Source: Proteobacteria bacterium SG_bin6 (GTDB lineage: Bacteria; Pseudomonadota; Alphaproteobacteria; Sphingomonadales; Sphingomonadaceae). Taken from it: DNA of 64,000 bases. This document shows positions 25,830 to 35,016 of this stretch, piece after piece; within the stretch, counting starts at the first letter, position 1; every line of letters begins with the position of its first letter. The stretch lies in assembly GCA_002083435.1 (NCBI GenBank), contig LWDJ01000007.1, positions 30,603-94,602 on the forward strand, written 5' to 3'. Below the pieces are notes generated by a model that made no database searches, was not told the DNA's origin, and was given only the letters and a program-made list of their open reading frames with translations. The translations under genes and the position numbers were made by a program.

Positions 25830-26632
25830 TGCGGGCTTTAGGGGGTGTGATGCTGGTGCTGTTGAGCGCCGCGGCGATGGCGCAAGAGCCGCCGGCGGGC
25901 GCGGGGCCACGCGGCACGAGCCAGGAATTCGGCAAGGATCGCTATGACGCGGTCGGCTATGCGAGCTGGTATGGCGAGGAAAGCGGCCAGCTGATGGCGA
26001 ACGGCCAGCGCTTCGATCCGCAAGCGGTGGTCGCGGCGCACGCCAGCCTGCCGCTCGGCAGCTTCGCCGAGGTAACCGCGCTCGATACCGGCAAGACGAT
26101 CCTGGTGCTGGTCACAGATCGCGGCCCGGGCGCGCCAGGGCGGCTGATCGATCTGTCGCGCGGGGCGGCCAAGCTGCTGGGTGTCGACAGCAACCCGCTC
26201 GCCCCGGTGCGGGTGCGGCGGGTCGATCCGCCCCCGGCCGACCAGGCGGCGCTCCGCGCGGGCAAGCCCGCCTCGCCCCGGCTCGACGCTCCCGCCGCTT
26301 TGCTTGCCGCCTTGCGCAAGCAATTGCCGACCGCCCCGCGCCCGGTAATCCCGGCGAGCGCGAAGCCCGTTCCGGTGTCGCCGCGCCGGCCCGTCGCTCA
26401 AGCGGCACCAGCACCCGCGCCGGCCGGGCAGGGCCTGTTCGTGCAAGTGGCCGCGCTCTCCAGCAAGGCGCGCGCGCAGGCGCTCGCCGAGCGGCTGGGA
26501 GGTGGAGTGCAGGCGGTGGGGCCGGTGTTCCGCGTGCGGCTGGGGCCGTTCGCTTCCCGCGCCGCCGCCGATGCGGCTCGCGCGCGCGCCGCCGCCGCCG
26601 GCTATGGCGATGCCCGTTTGGTTCAAGAGTAA
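25829..26632 (+). CDS. rlpA: RlpA-like septal lytic transglycosylase with SPOR domain
   Basis: A 267-residue protein with a signal peptide. The double-psi beta-barrel reads YASWYGEESGQLMANGQRFDP, VVAAHASLPLGSFAEV and VTDRGP...RLIDLSRGAAKLLG. A Pro/Ala linker leads to a SPOR domain (GLFVQVAALSSKARAQALAERL, RVRLGPFASRAAADAA) that binds denuded glycan at septa. The SWYG region keeps the usual Glu. Tightly coupled to mltB upstream and followed by the carboxypeptidase gene. Confidence 0.88.
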   Translation: MRALGGVMLVLLSAAAMAQEPPAGAGPRGTSQEFGKDRYDAVGYASWYGEESGQLMANGQRFDPQAVVAAHASLPLGSFAEVTALDTGKTILVLVTDRGPGAPGRLIDLSRGAAKLLGVDSNPLAPVRVRRVDPPPADQAALRAGKPASPRLDAPAALLAALRKQLPTAPRPVIPASAKPVPVSPRRPVAQAAPAPAPAGQGLFVQVAALSSKARAQALAERLGGGVQAVGPVFRVRLGPFASRAAADAARARAAAAGYGDARLVQE

Positions 26633-26648
26633 GCCTGTGAGACCCGAT

Positions 26649-27821
26649 ATGTTTAAGAAGTTCGCCGCCACCGTGTCGCTCGCCGCGCTTGCCGCAGCAC
26701 CCCTTTCCGCTGCGGCGCCGCCGTTCAGCACCCCGGCGCCGGTCGCTTACATGGAGGATCTGTCGAGCGGCGCGGTGCTGTTCGCCAAGGACGCCGATCG
26801 GCGGATGCCTCCCGCCTCGATGGCGAAGATGATGACCGTCTATGTCGCCTTCGAAATGATCAAGCATGGCGACCTGAAGCTCGACCAGCTGATCACGGTG
26901 CGGCCCGAGACCTGGCAGAAATGGCACGGCCCGCAGGCGGGATCGACGATGTTCCTCTCGCCGAACGAGCAAGTGAGCGTCGCCAATCTGCTCTACGGCA
27001 TCATCACGCTGTCGGGGAACGATGCCTGTGTCGTGCTCGCCGAAGGGGCTTCGGGCACCGAGGAGGCGTTCGTCGCGCAGATGAACGTGGCGGCGAAGAA
27101 GCTCGGCCTCACCAACAGCCATTTCGGCACCTCGAACGGCTGGCCCGATGGCGGGGTGACCTATGTGACCGCGCGCGACCTCGCCAAGCTCGCCAGCGCG
27201 ACCATTCGCGACTATCCGCAATTCTACAAGCGCTTCTATTCGCGCCCCGATTTCACCTGGGGCAAGACGCTGGGGAGCGGCAACCCGATCACCCAGGCCA
27301 ATCGTGATCCGCTGCTGGGGCGCGTCGCGGGCGCCGATGGGCTGAAGACCGGGCATACCGAGGAAGCCGGCTATGGCTTCACCGGCTCGGCCGAGCAGAA
27401 TGGCCGGCGCCTGGTGATGGTGATCGCCGGGCTCACCAGCTTCAATCAGCGGATCGAGGAGTCAGTGCGCTTCATGGAGTGGGGCTTTCGCGCGTGGAAG
27501 GCCAAGAAACTGGTCAGCAAGGGCCGCCAGGTGGGGGAGGCCGAAGTCCAGCTCGGAAGCGCGAGCAAGGTGGGGCTGGTCGCGCCCAATGATCTCAACC
27601 TGACCTTGCCCGGTGGGCCGACCCCCGAGCTGACGACCAAGATCGTGTATCAGGGGCCGGTCAAGGCGCCGATCAAAGCCGGGCAGCATATCGCCGATCT
27701 GGTGGTGACGGCGCCGGGCCTGCCCGCGCAGAAGCTGCCGCTGGTGGCGGCGAAGGATGTCGGCGCGGCCGGCTTCTTCGGGCGCGCCTGGGCGGGGCTC
27801 GGGTCGCTCTTCGGTTGGTGA
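26649..27821 (+). CDS. dacC: D-alanyl-D-alanine carboxypeptidase (PBP5/6 type, S11)
   Basis: A 390-residue periplasmic enzyme with a signal peptide. The three serine-acyl-enzyme motifs are present: SMAK (Ser57, Lys60), SGN near 122 and KTG near 233. A C-terminal PBP5-type beta domain and a final amphipathic helix-like FGRAWAGLGSLFGW could tether it to the membrane. It trims pentapeptide stems. The start MFKKFAATVSL at 26649 is used. The exact paralogue symbol (dacA/C/D) is uncertain. Its stop overlaps tmk. Confidence 0.88.
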   Translation: MFKKFAATVSLAALAAAPLSAAAPPFSTPAPVAYMEDLSSGAVLFAKDADRRMPPASMAKMMTVYVAFEMIKHGDLKLDQLITVRPETWQKWHGPQAGSTMFLSPNEQVSVANLLYGIITLSGNDACVVLAEGASGTEEAFVAQMNVAAKKLGLTNSHFGTSNGWPDGGVTYVTARDLAKLASATIRDYPQFYKRFYSRPDFTWGKTLGSGNPITQANRDPLLGRVAGADGLKTGHTEEAGYGFTGSAEQNGRRLVMVIAGLTSFNQRIEESVRFMEWGFRAWKAKKLVSKGRQVGEAEVQLGSASKVGLVAPNDLNLTLPGGPTPELTTKIVYQGPVKAPIKAGQHIADLVVTAPGLPAQKLPLVAAKDVGAAGFFGRAWAGLGSLFGW

Positions 27822-28441
27822 CGCGCGCGCGCTTCATCACGCTGGAGGGCGGCGAGGGGGCGGGCAAGTCCACTCAGGCCCGCGCGCTCGCCGAGGCGTT
27901 GCGCGCGCGAGGACTGCCGGTGCTGGTAACCCGCGAGCCCGGCGGCAGCGCGGGCGCCGAGGCGATCCGCGCGCTGCTGCTGCAAGGCGATGCGGGGCGC
28001 TGGAGCCCCCGCGCGGAAGCATTGCTGTTCGCCGCCGCCCGCGCCGATCATTTGGAGAAGACCATTCTCCCGGCGCTCGCGGCCGGGGAGTGGGTGATCT
28101 GCGACCGGTTTATCGACAGCACCCGCGCCTATCAGGGCGCGGGCGGGATCGAGGATGCCGCGATCCTCGCGCTGCACGGCTTCGGCGCGGAAGGGCTGTT
28201 GCCCGACCGCACCTTCGTGCTCGATCTGCCGGTGGCCGCCGGGAGGGCGCGGGCCGAGGCGCGTGACGGCGCCGCCGCCGATCGCTTCGCCGCGCGGGGC
28301 GATGCCTTCCACGCGAGTGTCCGGGAGAGCTTCCACCGCATCGCCGCCGCCGAGCCCGATCGGGTGCGGCTCATCGACGCGGCACAAAGGCCGGACGCGA
28401 TCACCGCCGCGCTGCTCGCTGAACTGACGCCGTGGCTCTGA
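27818..28441 (+). CDS. tmk: Thymidylate kinase
   Basis: A 207-residue enzyme phosphorylating dTMP. The P-loop is LEGGEGAGKSTQ, followed by VTREPGGS, the DR-Y motif CDRFIDSTRAYQG and a LID region around ARDGAAADRF. GTG at 27818 overlaps the carboxypeptidase stop (GTGA). The 3' end overlaps holB by 10 bp, the usual tmk-holB arrangement. Confidence 0.95.
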   Translation: MTRARFITLEGGEGAGKSTQARALAEALRARGLPVLVTREPGGSAGAEAIRALLLQGDAGRWSPRAEALLFAAARADHLEKTILPALAAGEWVICDRFIDSTRAYQGAGGIEDAAILALHGFGAEGLLPDRTFVLDLPVAAGRARAEARDGAAADRFAARGDAFHASVRESFHRIAAAEPDRVRLIDAAQRPDAITAALLAELTPWL

Positions 28442-29427
28442 TCGGCAACGAAGCCGCCCGGCTCGCCTTCCGCGCGGCGATGGATTCGGGCGCCTTGCAC
28501 CATGCCTGGCTGCTTACCGGACCGGAAGGCGTGGGGAAGGGCGCTTTCGCCCGGCTCGCCGCGCGCCGCCTGCTCGCGGAGGCGCTGGGCGCGCCGCTGC
28601 CGCCGGGGCTCGATTTGCCCGAGGGCGACCGCACCACCACGCTAATCGCCGCCGGCGCACACCCCGATTATCGCGAACTCGTCCGCCTGCCCAAGGACGG
28701 CGACAAGCCCGAGGGCGAGCTGGCGCGTTCGATCACCATCGCCCAGGTGCGCCAGCTTCAGCCCTTGTTCGCGACCAAGCCCGCACTCTCGTCCAGGCGC
28801 GTGATCGTGATCGACGCGGTCGACGAGCTCGAGCGTCCCGGCGCCTCGAATGCGCTGCTGAAGAATCTGGAGGAGCCGCCCGCCGGCACGATCTTCCTGC
28901 TCGTCAGCCATGCGCCGGGAAAATTGCTGCCCACGATCCGCTCGCGCTGCCGCCGACTCCGCTTCGATCCGCTAGCCGACGCCGAGGTGCGCGACGTGCT
29001 CGGCGGCCAGCTGCCCGAGGCCAGCGCGGTGGAGCTTGAAGCGCTGGTGCGGGTGGGGGCGGGCTCGCCGGGGCGGGCGCTGCGCTATGCGGGGCTCGAT
29101 CTCGCAGCGATCGACAACGCGCTCGCGGCGATCGCCCGCGACGGCGATCCCAACAATGCCCGTCGCGCCGCGCTCGCCAAATCGTTGGGCGTGAAGGCGC
29201 AGCAGCCGCGCTACGAGGCGTTTCTGGACCGCGCACCGAGCTTCATCGCTGGCCTCGCCGTCGAGCGTCGGGGAGCCGCGCTGCAATCGGCGCTCGATGC
29301 GTACGACATGGCGCAGGCGCTCGCCGCCACCGCCCGCGCGCAATCGCTTGATGCTCAGGCGACGGTGTTCGAACTCGCCGGCCTCGTCGCGCGGCTCGGG
29401 CTTCACCAGGCACGCGCGATGGATTAG
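28432..29427 (+). CDS. holB: DNA polymerase III subunit delta'
   Basis: A 331-residue clamp-loader subunit. HHAWLLTGPEGVGKGAFARLAARRLL is the AAA+ N-terminus; VIVIDAVDELERPGASNALLKNLEEPP and IRSRCRRLRF are delta' motifs, including the SRC arginine finger. The start is GTG at 28432. It works with the tau subunit encoded at 35017-36663. metG begins 9 bp later. Confidence 0.93.
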   Translation: MALIGNEAARLAFRAAMDSGALHHAWLLTGPEGVGKGAFARLAARRLLAEALGAPLPPGLDLPEGDRTTTLIAAGAHPDYRELVRLPKDGDKPEGELARSITIAQVRQLQPLFATKPALSSRRVIVIDAVDELERPGASNALLKNLEEPPAGTIFLLVSHAPGKLLPTIRSRCRRLRFDPLADAEVRDVLGGQLPEASAVELEALVRVGAGSPGRALRYAGLDLAAIDNALAAIARDGDPNNARRAALAKSLGVKAQQPRYEAFLDRAPSFIAGLAVERRGAALQSALDAYDMAQALAATARAQSLDAQATVFELAGLVARLGLHQARAMD

Positions 29428-29436
29428 GGGCACGGC

Positions 29437-30990
29437 ATGGCCGAGCCTTTCTACATCACCACCGCGATCAACTATCCCAACGGCCGGCCGCATATCGGCC
29501 ATGCCTATGAAGCGATCGCCGCCGACGCGATCGCGCGTTTCCAGCGGCTGATGGGGCGCGACGTGCGCTTTCAGACCGGTACCGATGAGCACGGCCTGAA
29601 AATGGTTCAGACCGCGCGTGACCGGGGCGTGCCAGTCCGCGCGTTGGCCGATGAAATGTCTGGCTATTTCCAAGAGATGCGGGACCAGCTTAACATCAGT
29701 TGTGATCGCTTCATCCGGACCACCGATGCCGATCATTACTCGGCCAGCCAGGCGATCTGGCAGGCGATGGCGGATGCCGGCGACCTGTATCTCGCGCGCT
29801 ATGAAGGCTGGTATTCGGTCCGCGACGAGGCGTTCTATGACGAGAAGGAACTGGTCGACGGGGAAGGGGGCAAATTCTCGCCCCAGGGCACGCCGGTCGA
29901 ATGGACCGCCGAGGAAAGCTGGTTCTTCCGCCTGAGCAAATATCAGCAGCCGCTGCTCGATCATTACGCCGCGCATCCCGAATTCATCCAGCCCGAAAGC
30001 CGCCGCAACGAAGTGCTGCGCTTCGTCGAGGGCGGCCTGAGTGACCTGTCGGTCTCGCGCACCAGCTTCGATTGGGGCGTGCCGGTGCCGGGATCGCCCG
30101 GGCACGTGATGTATGTGTGGGTCGACGCGCTCACCAACTATCTCACCGGCACCGGCTATCCGGCGTGGGACAGCGCGCTGAAGCGCTTCTGGCCGGCCGA
30201 TCTGCACCTGATCGGCAAGGATATTGTCCGCTTCCACACCGTCTATTGGCCGGCTTTCCTGATGTCGGCCAAGCTGCCGCTGCCTAGCCGCGTGTTCGGC
30301 CACGGCTTCGTGCTCGCGCGCGACGGCGCCAAGATGTCCAAATCGGCGGGCAATGTCGCCGATCCGCTCGCGCTGGCGGAGGCGTTTGGCGTCGATGCTT
30401 TGCGCTATTTCCTGCTGCGCGACATCAGCTTCGGGCAGGACGGCACTTGGAGCGAGGAAGCGATTGTCGCGCGAGCCAATGCCGATCTGTCGAACAGTTT
30501 CGGTAACCTCGCGCAGCGCACGCTGAGCCAGATCTTCAAGAATTGCGATGGCTATCTTCCCGCGATCCACGGCCACAGCCCGGCCGATGCCGCGCTGTTC
30601 GAGGTGATCGACCATGCGGTGCGCGGCATCATCCCCGCCGCCTTTCAGGAACTCGCACTGTCGCAAGCGACCGAGGCGTGGCTCCAGTCGGTGTTCGCCT
30701 GCAATGCCTATATCGACGAGCAGGCACCCTGGGCGCTGCGCAAGACCGATCCACAGCGGATGGAGACGGTGCTGGCGACGCTCTATATCTGCATCGCGCA
30801 ACTCGCCGTCGCGATCAGCCCGGTGATCCCGGCGAGCGCCGCGAAGCTGCTCGACGCCATGGGCATCGCGCCCGAATTGCGCACGGTCGAGGGCGTAGGC
30901 AGCCATTGGTATTCGCCGCTCGCCGAGAGCGGTTTCCGGCTGGGCCAGCCCGTCGCGCTGTTCCCCCGCCTCGATCCGCCGGCCGCGTGA
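29437..30990 (+). CDS. metG: Methionyl-tRNA synthetase
   Basis: A 517-residue class I synthetase. The HIGH motif is RPHIGHAYE and the KMSKS motif is GAKMSKSAGN; FQTGTDEHG and WVDALTNYLTG are also typical. The zinc-knuckle cysteines of E. coli MetG are absent and there is no C-terminal tRNA-binding appendix, giving the compact form common in alphaproteobacteria. It lies between holB and tatD, a widespread order. Confidence 0.96.
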   Translation: MAEPFYITTAINYPNGRPHIGHAYEAIAADAIARFQRLMGRDVRFQTGTDEHGLKMVQTARDRGVPVRALADEMSGYFQEMRDQLNISCDRFIRTTDADHYSASQAIWQAMADAGDLYLARYEGWYSVRDEAFYDEKELVDGEGGKFSPQGTPVEWTAEESWFFRLSKYQQPLLDHYAAHPEFIQPESRRNEVLRFVEGGLSDLSVSRTSFDWGVPVPGSPGHVMYVWVDALTNYLTGTGYPAWDSALKRFWPADLHLIGKDIVRFHTVYWPAFLMSAKLPLPSRVFGHGFVLARDGAKMSKSAGNVADPLALAEAFGVDALRYFLLRDISFGQDGTWSEEAIVARANADLSNSFGNLAQRTLSQIFKNCDGYLPAIHGHSPADAALFEVIDHAVRGIIPAAFQELALSQATEAWLQSVFACNAYIDEQAPWALRKTDPQRMETVLATLYICIAQLAVAISPVIPASAAKLLDAMGIAPELRTVEGVGSHWYSPLAESGFRLGQPVALFPRLDPPAA

Positions 30991-31766
30991 TGTTCATCGA
31001 TTCGCACTGCCACCTCAATTACAAGGGGCTGGTCGAGCAGCAGCATGACGTCCTCGCCCGCGCGCGCGAGACGGGCGTGGCGACGATGCTCACCATCTCG
31101 ACCCGCGAGCGCGAATGGGATGAAGTGGTCGCGATCGCCGAGGCGCATGGCGACATCTGGGCCAGCATCGGCATCCACCCGCACGAAGCCGATGCCCACC
31201 CCCACGTCACCGCCGAAACATTGATCGCCCGCGCCGCGCATCCCCGCGTGATCGGGATCGGCGAGAGCGGGCTTGATTATTATTATGATCACAGCGACCG
31301 CGCCGCGCAGGCGCGCAATTTCCGCGCGCATATCGCCGCGGCGCGCGCGACCGGACTGCCGCTGATCGTCCACACGCGCGACGCGGAAGAACACACGCTC
31401 GCGATCCTCGGCGAGGAAATGGGGAAGGGGGCCTTCCCCTGCCTGATCCACTGCTTCACCGCGAGCGGGGCCTTCGCCGACGCGGCGCTCGCCATGGGCT
31501 GTTACATCTCGATCTCGGGTATCGTCACGTTCAAGAACGCGCGCGACTTGCAGGAAGTGGCCGCTCGGCTGCCGATCGAGCGGCTGCTGATCGAAACCGA
31601 TGCGCCCTTCCTCGCGCCGGTGCCGCACCGGGGAAAGACCGCCGAGCCCGCCTTTGTCGCCGATACCGCGCGTTTCCTCGCCAATCTGCGCGGGATGAGC
31701 GTGGAAGCGCTGGCCGAGGCCACAAGCGCCAATTTCTTCCGCCTGTTCGCCAAGGCGCGCGCGTGA
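30990..31766 (+). CDS. tatD: TatD-family metal-dependent DNase
   Basis: A 258-residue TIM-barrel hydrolase. Metal ligands show as SHCHLN (His6, His8), IGESGLDYYYDHS (Glu), LIVHTRDAE, LIHCFTAS and IETDAPFLAP. Family members have 3'-5' DNase activity and may act in DNA repair. The start overlaps the metG stop by one base and its stop overlaps the next gene (GTGA). Confidence 0.93.
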   Translation: MFIDSHCHLNYKGLVEQQHDVLARARETGVATMLTISTREREWDEVVAIAEAHGDIWASIGIHPHEADAHPHVTAETLIARAAHPRVIGIGESGLDYYYDHSDRAAQARNFRAHIAAARATGLPLIVHTRDAEEHTLAILGEEMGKGAFPCLIHCFTASGAFADAALAMGCYISISGIVTFKNARDLQEVAARLPIERLLIETDAPFLAPVPHRGKTAEPAFVADTARFLANLRGMSVEALAEATSANFFRLFAKARA

Positions 31767-32527
31767 AGTTGCGCATCCTCGGTTCGGGCACGTCGTCGGG
31801 GGTGCCGCGCATTGGCAATGATTGGGGGGCGTGCGACCCAAGCGAGCCGCGCAACCGGCGCACCAGGGTGTCGATCCTGGTCGAAACGCCGCAGACCCTG
31901 GTTCTGGTCGATACTGGGCCGGACATGCGCGAACAGCTGCTCGCGGCGGGCGTCGATCGGGTCGATGCGGTGATCTGGACCCACGACCATGCCGATCACT
32001 GCCACGGGATCGACGATCTGCGCCAGCTGTTCCACGCGCGCGGCGCGCCGATCCGCGGCCTCGCGCGTCCGGCGACGGTCGCCACGCTCAACGCGCGTTT
32101 TGGCTATGTCTTCCAGGGGCAGCACGGTTATCCCGCGAGCGCGACGATCGAGCCCTTGCCCGATACCTTGATGGTCGGCGATCTGATGATCCGGGTTGCA
32201 GATCAACCGCATGGCGGCATCTTTTCAGCGGGCCTGCGCTTCGAACATGACGGCAAGAGCGCCGCCTATGCCACTGACTTTCATGAGCTGACGCCCGCAA
32301 TGGCGACGCTTTACGAGGGCCTCGACCTTTGGGTGGTGGACGCGCTGCGCCGCCGCCCGCACCCCTCGCACCCGCATCTTGCGCAGGTGCTCGGCTGGAT
32401 CGACCAGCTCCAGCCGAAACACGCGGCGCTGGTGCACATGGACCAGTCGATGGACTATGCGAGCCTCGTCGCCGAGCTACCCCAAGGCGTCGAGCCCGGC
32501 TATGATGGCCTGGAGTTCACGCTATGA
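31763..32527 (+). CDS. MBL-fold metallohydrolase, PhnP-like
   Basis: A 254-residue metallo-beta-lactamase-fold protein. Glycine-rich LGSGTSSGVPRIG and Cys24 open the domain. The metal motif THDHADHCHGIDD supplies His74, His76, Asp78 and His79. Similarity is to PhnP-type cyclic phosphodiesterases, which commonly follow tatD in proteobacteria. The substrate is not established. GTG start inside the tatD end; the stop overlaps the next gene. Confidence 0.85.
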   Translation: MKLRILGSGTSSGVPRIGNDWGACDPSEPRNRRTRVSILVETPQTLVLVDTGPDMREQLLAAGVDRVDAVIWTHDHADHCHGIDDLRQLFHARGAPIRGLARPATVATLNARFGYVFQGQHGYPASATIEPLPDTLMVGDLMIRVADQPHGGIFSAGLRFEHDGKSAAYATDFHELTPAMATLYEGLDLWVVDALRRRPHPSHPHLAQVLGWIDQLQPKHAALVHMDQSMDYASLVAELPQGVEPGYDGLEFTL

Positions 32528-33135
32528 ACCAAGGGCCCGACGCGCTTTTCTATTTGCTGCTGCTGATCCTGCCGGTATCGGCCCTGGTCGCGCGCCAGGT
32601 GCCTATGGGCCAGATGGCACGCATGGCGCTCGCCTGGGTAGGCATCTTCGCGGTCGGGCTGGTGATCGCGACTGGCTACACCCGCAACCGGGCGACGGTG
32701 GACGAGTGGCTGGTCTCGGCGGGCCTGAAGCGCGTGGCGGTTCGTGGCGGCACGGTCTCGATTCCGCGATCGAGCGACGGGCATTTCTACGCCGATGTCC
32801 AGCTCAACGGCGTGGAACGCCGGCTGATGATCGACAGCGGCGCGACCGAGACCGCGATCGATCCCGACCTTGCGAAGGCCGCCGGAATCGCGACCGATCC
32901 GGTGCGCAGCGAAGTAGTCGAAACCGCCGGCGGCGAGGTGACGGCGCTGATCGGCCACACCGAGCGGCTGCGGCTCGGTCCGATCGAAGCGGAACGGCTG
33001 CGCGTGCTGGTCGCGCCGAGCTTCAAGGGCGGCGTGCTGGGGATGAACTTCCTGTCGCAGCTCAAAAGCTGGCGCGTCGAGGGCGATCTGATGGTCTTGG
33101 TCCCCGTCGGCGCCAGCGGAGACAATTATACATAA
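32524..33135 (+). CDS. Membrane-anchored retropepsin-like aspartic protease (TIGR02281 type)
   Basis: A 203-residue protein with two N-terminal hydrophobic segments (about 8-24 and 35-52). A single retropepsin-like domain follows, with the active-site triad D-S-G-A at residues 104-107 and LIGHTERLRLGPIEAERLRVLVAPSF, then GGVLGMNFLSQL. The domain should dimerise and face the periplasm. The function is unknown. Last of the tightly overlapping genes before mazG. Confidence 0.82.
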   Translation: MNQGPDALFYLLLLILPVSALVARQVPMGQMARMALAWVGIFAVGLVIATGYTRNRATVDEWLVSAGLKRVAVRGGTVSIPRSSDGHFYADVQLNGVERRLMIDSGATETAIDPDLAKAAGIATDPVRSEVVETAGGEVTALIGHTERLRLGPIEAERLRVLVAPSFKGGVLGMNFLSQLKSWRVEGDLMVLVPVGASGDNYT

Positions 33136-33162
33136 TGTTGATTATCGCACTTGAGGAGCGGC

Positions 33163-33897
33163 ATGGTTGATCGGCTGGTAACCATCATGGCGCGGTTGCG
33201 CGACCCCGTCTCTGGCTGCCCTTGGGATCTCGAACAGGATTTTGCCTCGATCGCGCCTTACACGATCGAGGAAGCCCATGAAGTCGCCGACGCCATCGCC
33301 CGTGGCGACATGGCCGATCTGAAGGACGAGCTTGGCGATCTGCTGCTTCAGGTGGTGTTCCACGCCCGCATGGCCGAGGAAGCCGGCCATTTCGCGCTGG
33401 CTGATGTTATCGCGTCGATCAGCGACAAGATGGAGCGCCGCCACCCGCATATCTTCGGCGACGGCAGCGGCGGCCCGGAGCAATGGGAGGCGATCAAGGC
33501 CGCCGAACGCGATGCCAAGGGCGCGGCAAGCGCGCTCGATGGCGTCGCGCTCGGGCTCCCCGCGCTGATGCGTGCGGAGAAACTCCAGAAGCGCGCCGCG
33601 CGCACGGGCTTCGATTGGCCCGATGCCGAGGGCGCCCGCGCCAAGATCGACGAGGAACTCGCCGAGGTCGCGACCGCCCTAGACGCGGCTGCACGCGAGG
33701 AAGAAATTGGTGACCTGCTGTTCGCGGTCGTCAATTGGGCGCGCAAGCTGGGCATCGACCCCGAAGCGGCGCTGCGCGGCGCCAACGCCAAGTTCGAACG
33801 CCGCTTCCGCGCGATCGAGGCGACCGAGGGTTTCGTCACGCTCGATCTGGCGGCGAAGGATGCCTTATGGACGAAGGCAAAAGCGGCGGAGCGATAG
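33163..33897 (+). CDS. mazG: Nucleoside triphosphate pyrophosphohydrolase MazG
   Basis: A 244-residue protein with two MazG repeats. The N-terminal one reads LRDPVSGCPWDLEQDF, YTIEEAHEVADAI and DELGDLLLQVVFHARMA. The C-terminal one reads KIDEELAEVATAL and EEIGDLLFAVVNWARKL. Each has the ExxE...ExxD metal pattern. It hydrolyses NTPs and dNTPs to monophosphates. ATG at 33163 follows GAGGAG by four bases. Confidence 0.93.
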   Translation: MVDRLVTIMARLRDPVSGCPWDLEQDFASIAPYTIEEAHEVADAIARGDMADLKDELGDLLLQVVFHARMAEEAGHFALADVIASISDKMERRHPHIFGDGSGGPEQWEAIKAAERDAKGAASALDGVALGLPALMRAEKLQKRAARTGFDWPDAEGARAKIDEELAEVATALDAAAREEEIGDLLFAVVNWARKLGIDPEAALRGANAKFERRFRAIEATEGFVTLDLAAKDALWTKAKAAER

Positions 33898-33964
33898 TTT
33901 CGCTCGCAACCTTTCGGTAACCAGGCGCTGCTATCCGGCGAAGGTTGGCAAATCGCAAGGATTG

Positions 33965-34693
33965 ATGATGTCCGCCTCCCTCGCCCGGTTTAGTCGTGCT
34001 CTCGCCGGGCGGTCATTGGGGGACGTCCTTCGGCTCGGTGGCAAGACGCTGACACGCCACGCCAAGCGGTTAAGCCCCGCCGCACGCGCCGCCGCCCGCG
34101 CGGACCGCGCTTTCGATGCGCGTTGGGGTACTGACACGAGCGCGCAGGTGACGATGAGCGGGCTGGATTTTCCGGTCGAGCTCCAACGCCTCAGCCACCA
34201 TTATCAGGCGAGCGGCGCGCATATGGTGGAGGTGGTTATCGCCGCCGCGGGCGTCGCGCCTGAGAAGTTCACCTTCATCGACTATGGCTGCGGCAAGGGG
34301 CGCATGGTGCTGCTCGCGGCCGCGCGCTTCGCCGCGGCGATCGGGGTCGAATATTCGCCCAAGCTGATCGCCATCGCCGAACGCAACACGCAGGCGTTCC
34401 TCGCGCGCGGCGGTGCCGAACGGGAGCCCATTTTTTGGAAGGGTAACGCAGCCGAGTTCCTGCCACCCGGAGGTGATCTTTTCTGTTATTTATACAATAG
34501 CTTTGGCTCGGAAATTCTGAATGGATGCCTGGTTCGGCTCGAAGAGGCCAAAGCGGCTCAGGCAAGCCGGCGCGTGTTGCTCGCTTATGTCGACCCCCAG
34601 CACGGGCCGTTGGTTGCCGGTCGCGGCTGGTCGGTCCTCGCCGAGGCGCCGGGTCTCACGATCTTCGAAGCCCCCTCCGCGCGAAAGCCTTAG
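33965..34693 (+). CDS. SAM-dependent methyltransferase, class I
   Basis: A 242-residue protein. The SAM-binding motif I is FTFIDYGCGKGRMVLLAA, followed by an acidic turn in GVEYSPKLIAIAERN and an LFCYLYNSFG segment. The N-terminal ~60 residues are basic and Ala-rich. Substrate unknown. Two adjacent ATGs at 33965 and 33968 are possible. The stop TAG overlaps the stop of convergent ybaB (34690-34693). Confidence 0.75.
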   Translation: MMSASLARFSRALAGRSLGDVLRLGGKTLTRHAKRLSPAARAAARADRAFDARWGTDTSAQVTMSGLDFPVELQRLSHHYQASGAHMVEVVIAAAGVAPEKFTFIDYGCGKGRMVLLAAARFAAAIGVEYSPKLIAIAERNTQAFLARGGAEREPIFWKGNAAEFLPPGGDLFCYLYNSFGSEILNGCLVRLEEAKAAQASRRVLLAYVDPQHGPLVAGRGWSVLAEAPGLTIFEAPSARKP

Positions 34694-35013
34694 AAGGGCA
34701 ACTTGAATCCCGGCGGCAGCGGCAAACCGCTCGTCATCTTCGCCATTTCCTCGTTGGAGGCTGCATCGGCCTTGGTGCGCGCATCATTGATCGCGGCCGC
34801 CACCAGATCTTCCACCATCTGCTTCTCGCTCGGCTGAAGCAGCGAGGAATCGATCTCCACCCCGGTGATCCGCCCCTTGGCCGTGGCGCGGACCTTCACC
34901 AGCCCGCCACCCGCCGCGCCTTCCACCTCGATCGTGTCCAGATTGGCCTGGGCGCGCTGCAACTCGGCCTGGACGCGCTGCGCCATTTCCAGCGCTTCCT
35001 CGATACCCTTCAT
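34690..35013 (-). CDS. ybaB: YbaB/EbfC-family nucleoid-associated protein
   Basis: A 107-residue protein with an N-terminal helix (GIEEALEMAQRVQAELQRAQ), the core VEGAAGGGLVKVRATAKGRITGVEID and C-terminal PPGFKLPF, all typical. It binds DNA as a dimer. It lies 3 bp after dnaX, the conserved dnaX-ybaB order. The stop overlaps that of the convergent methyltransferase. Confidence 0.95.
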   Translation of the reverse strand: MKGIEEALEMAQRVQAELQRAQANLDTIEVEGAAGGGLVKVRATAKGRITGVEIDSSLLQPSEKQMVEDLVAAAINDARTKADAASNEEMAKMTSGLPLPPGFKLPF

Positions 35014-35016
35014 CGT

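Noticed and set aside
28972..30906. 644-codon minus-strand frame opposite holB/metG
   Set aside because: Antisense shadow; metG has HIGH and KMSKS motifs on the plus strand.
33132..33145. ATAAT-GTTG-ATTAT inverted repeat before mazG
   Set aside because: Short, AT-rich and partly within the stop of the preceding gene; too weak to call an operator.
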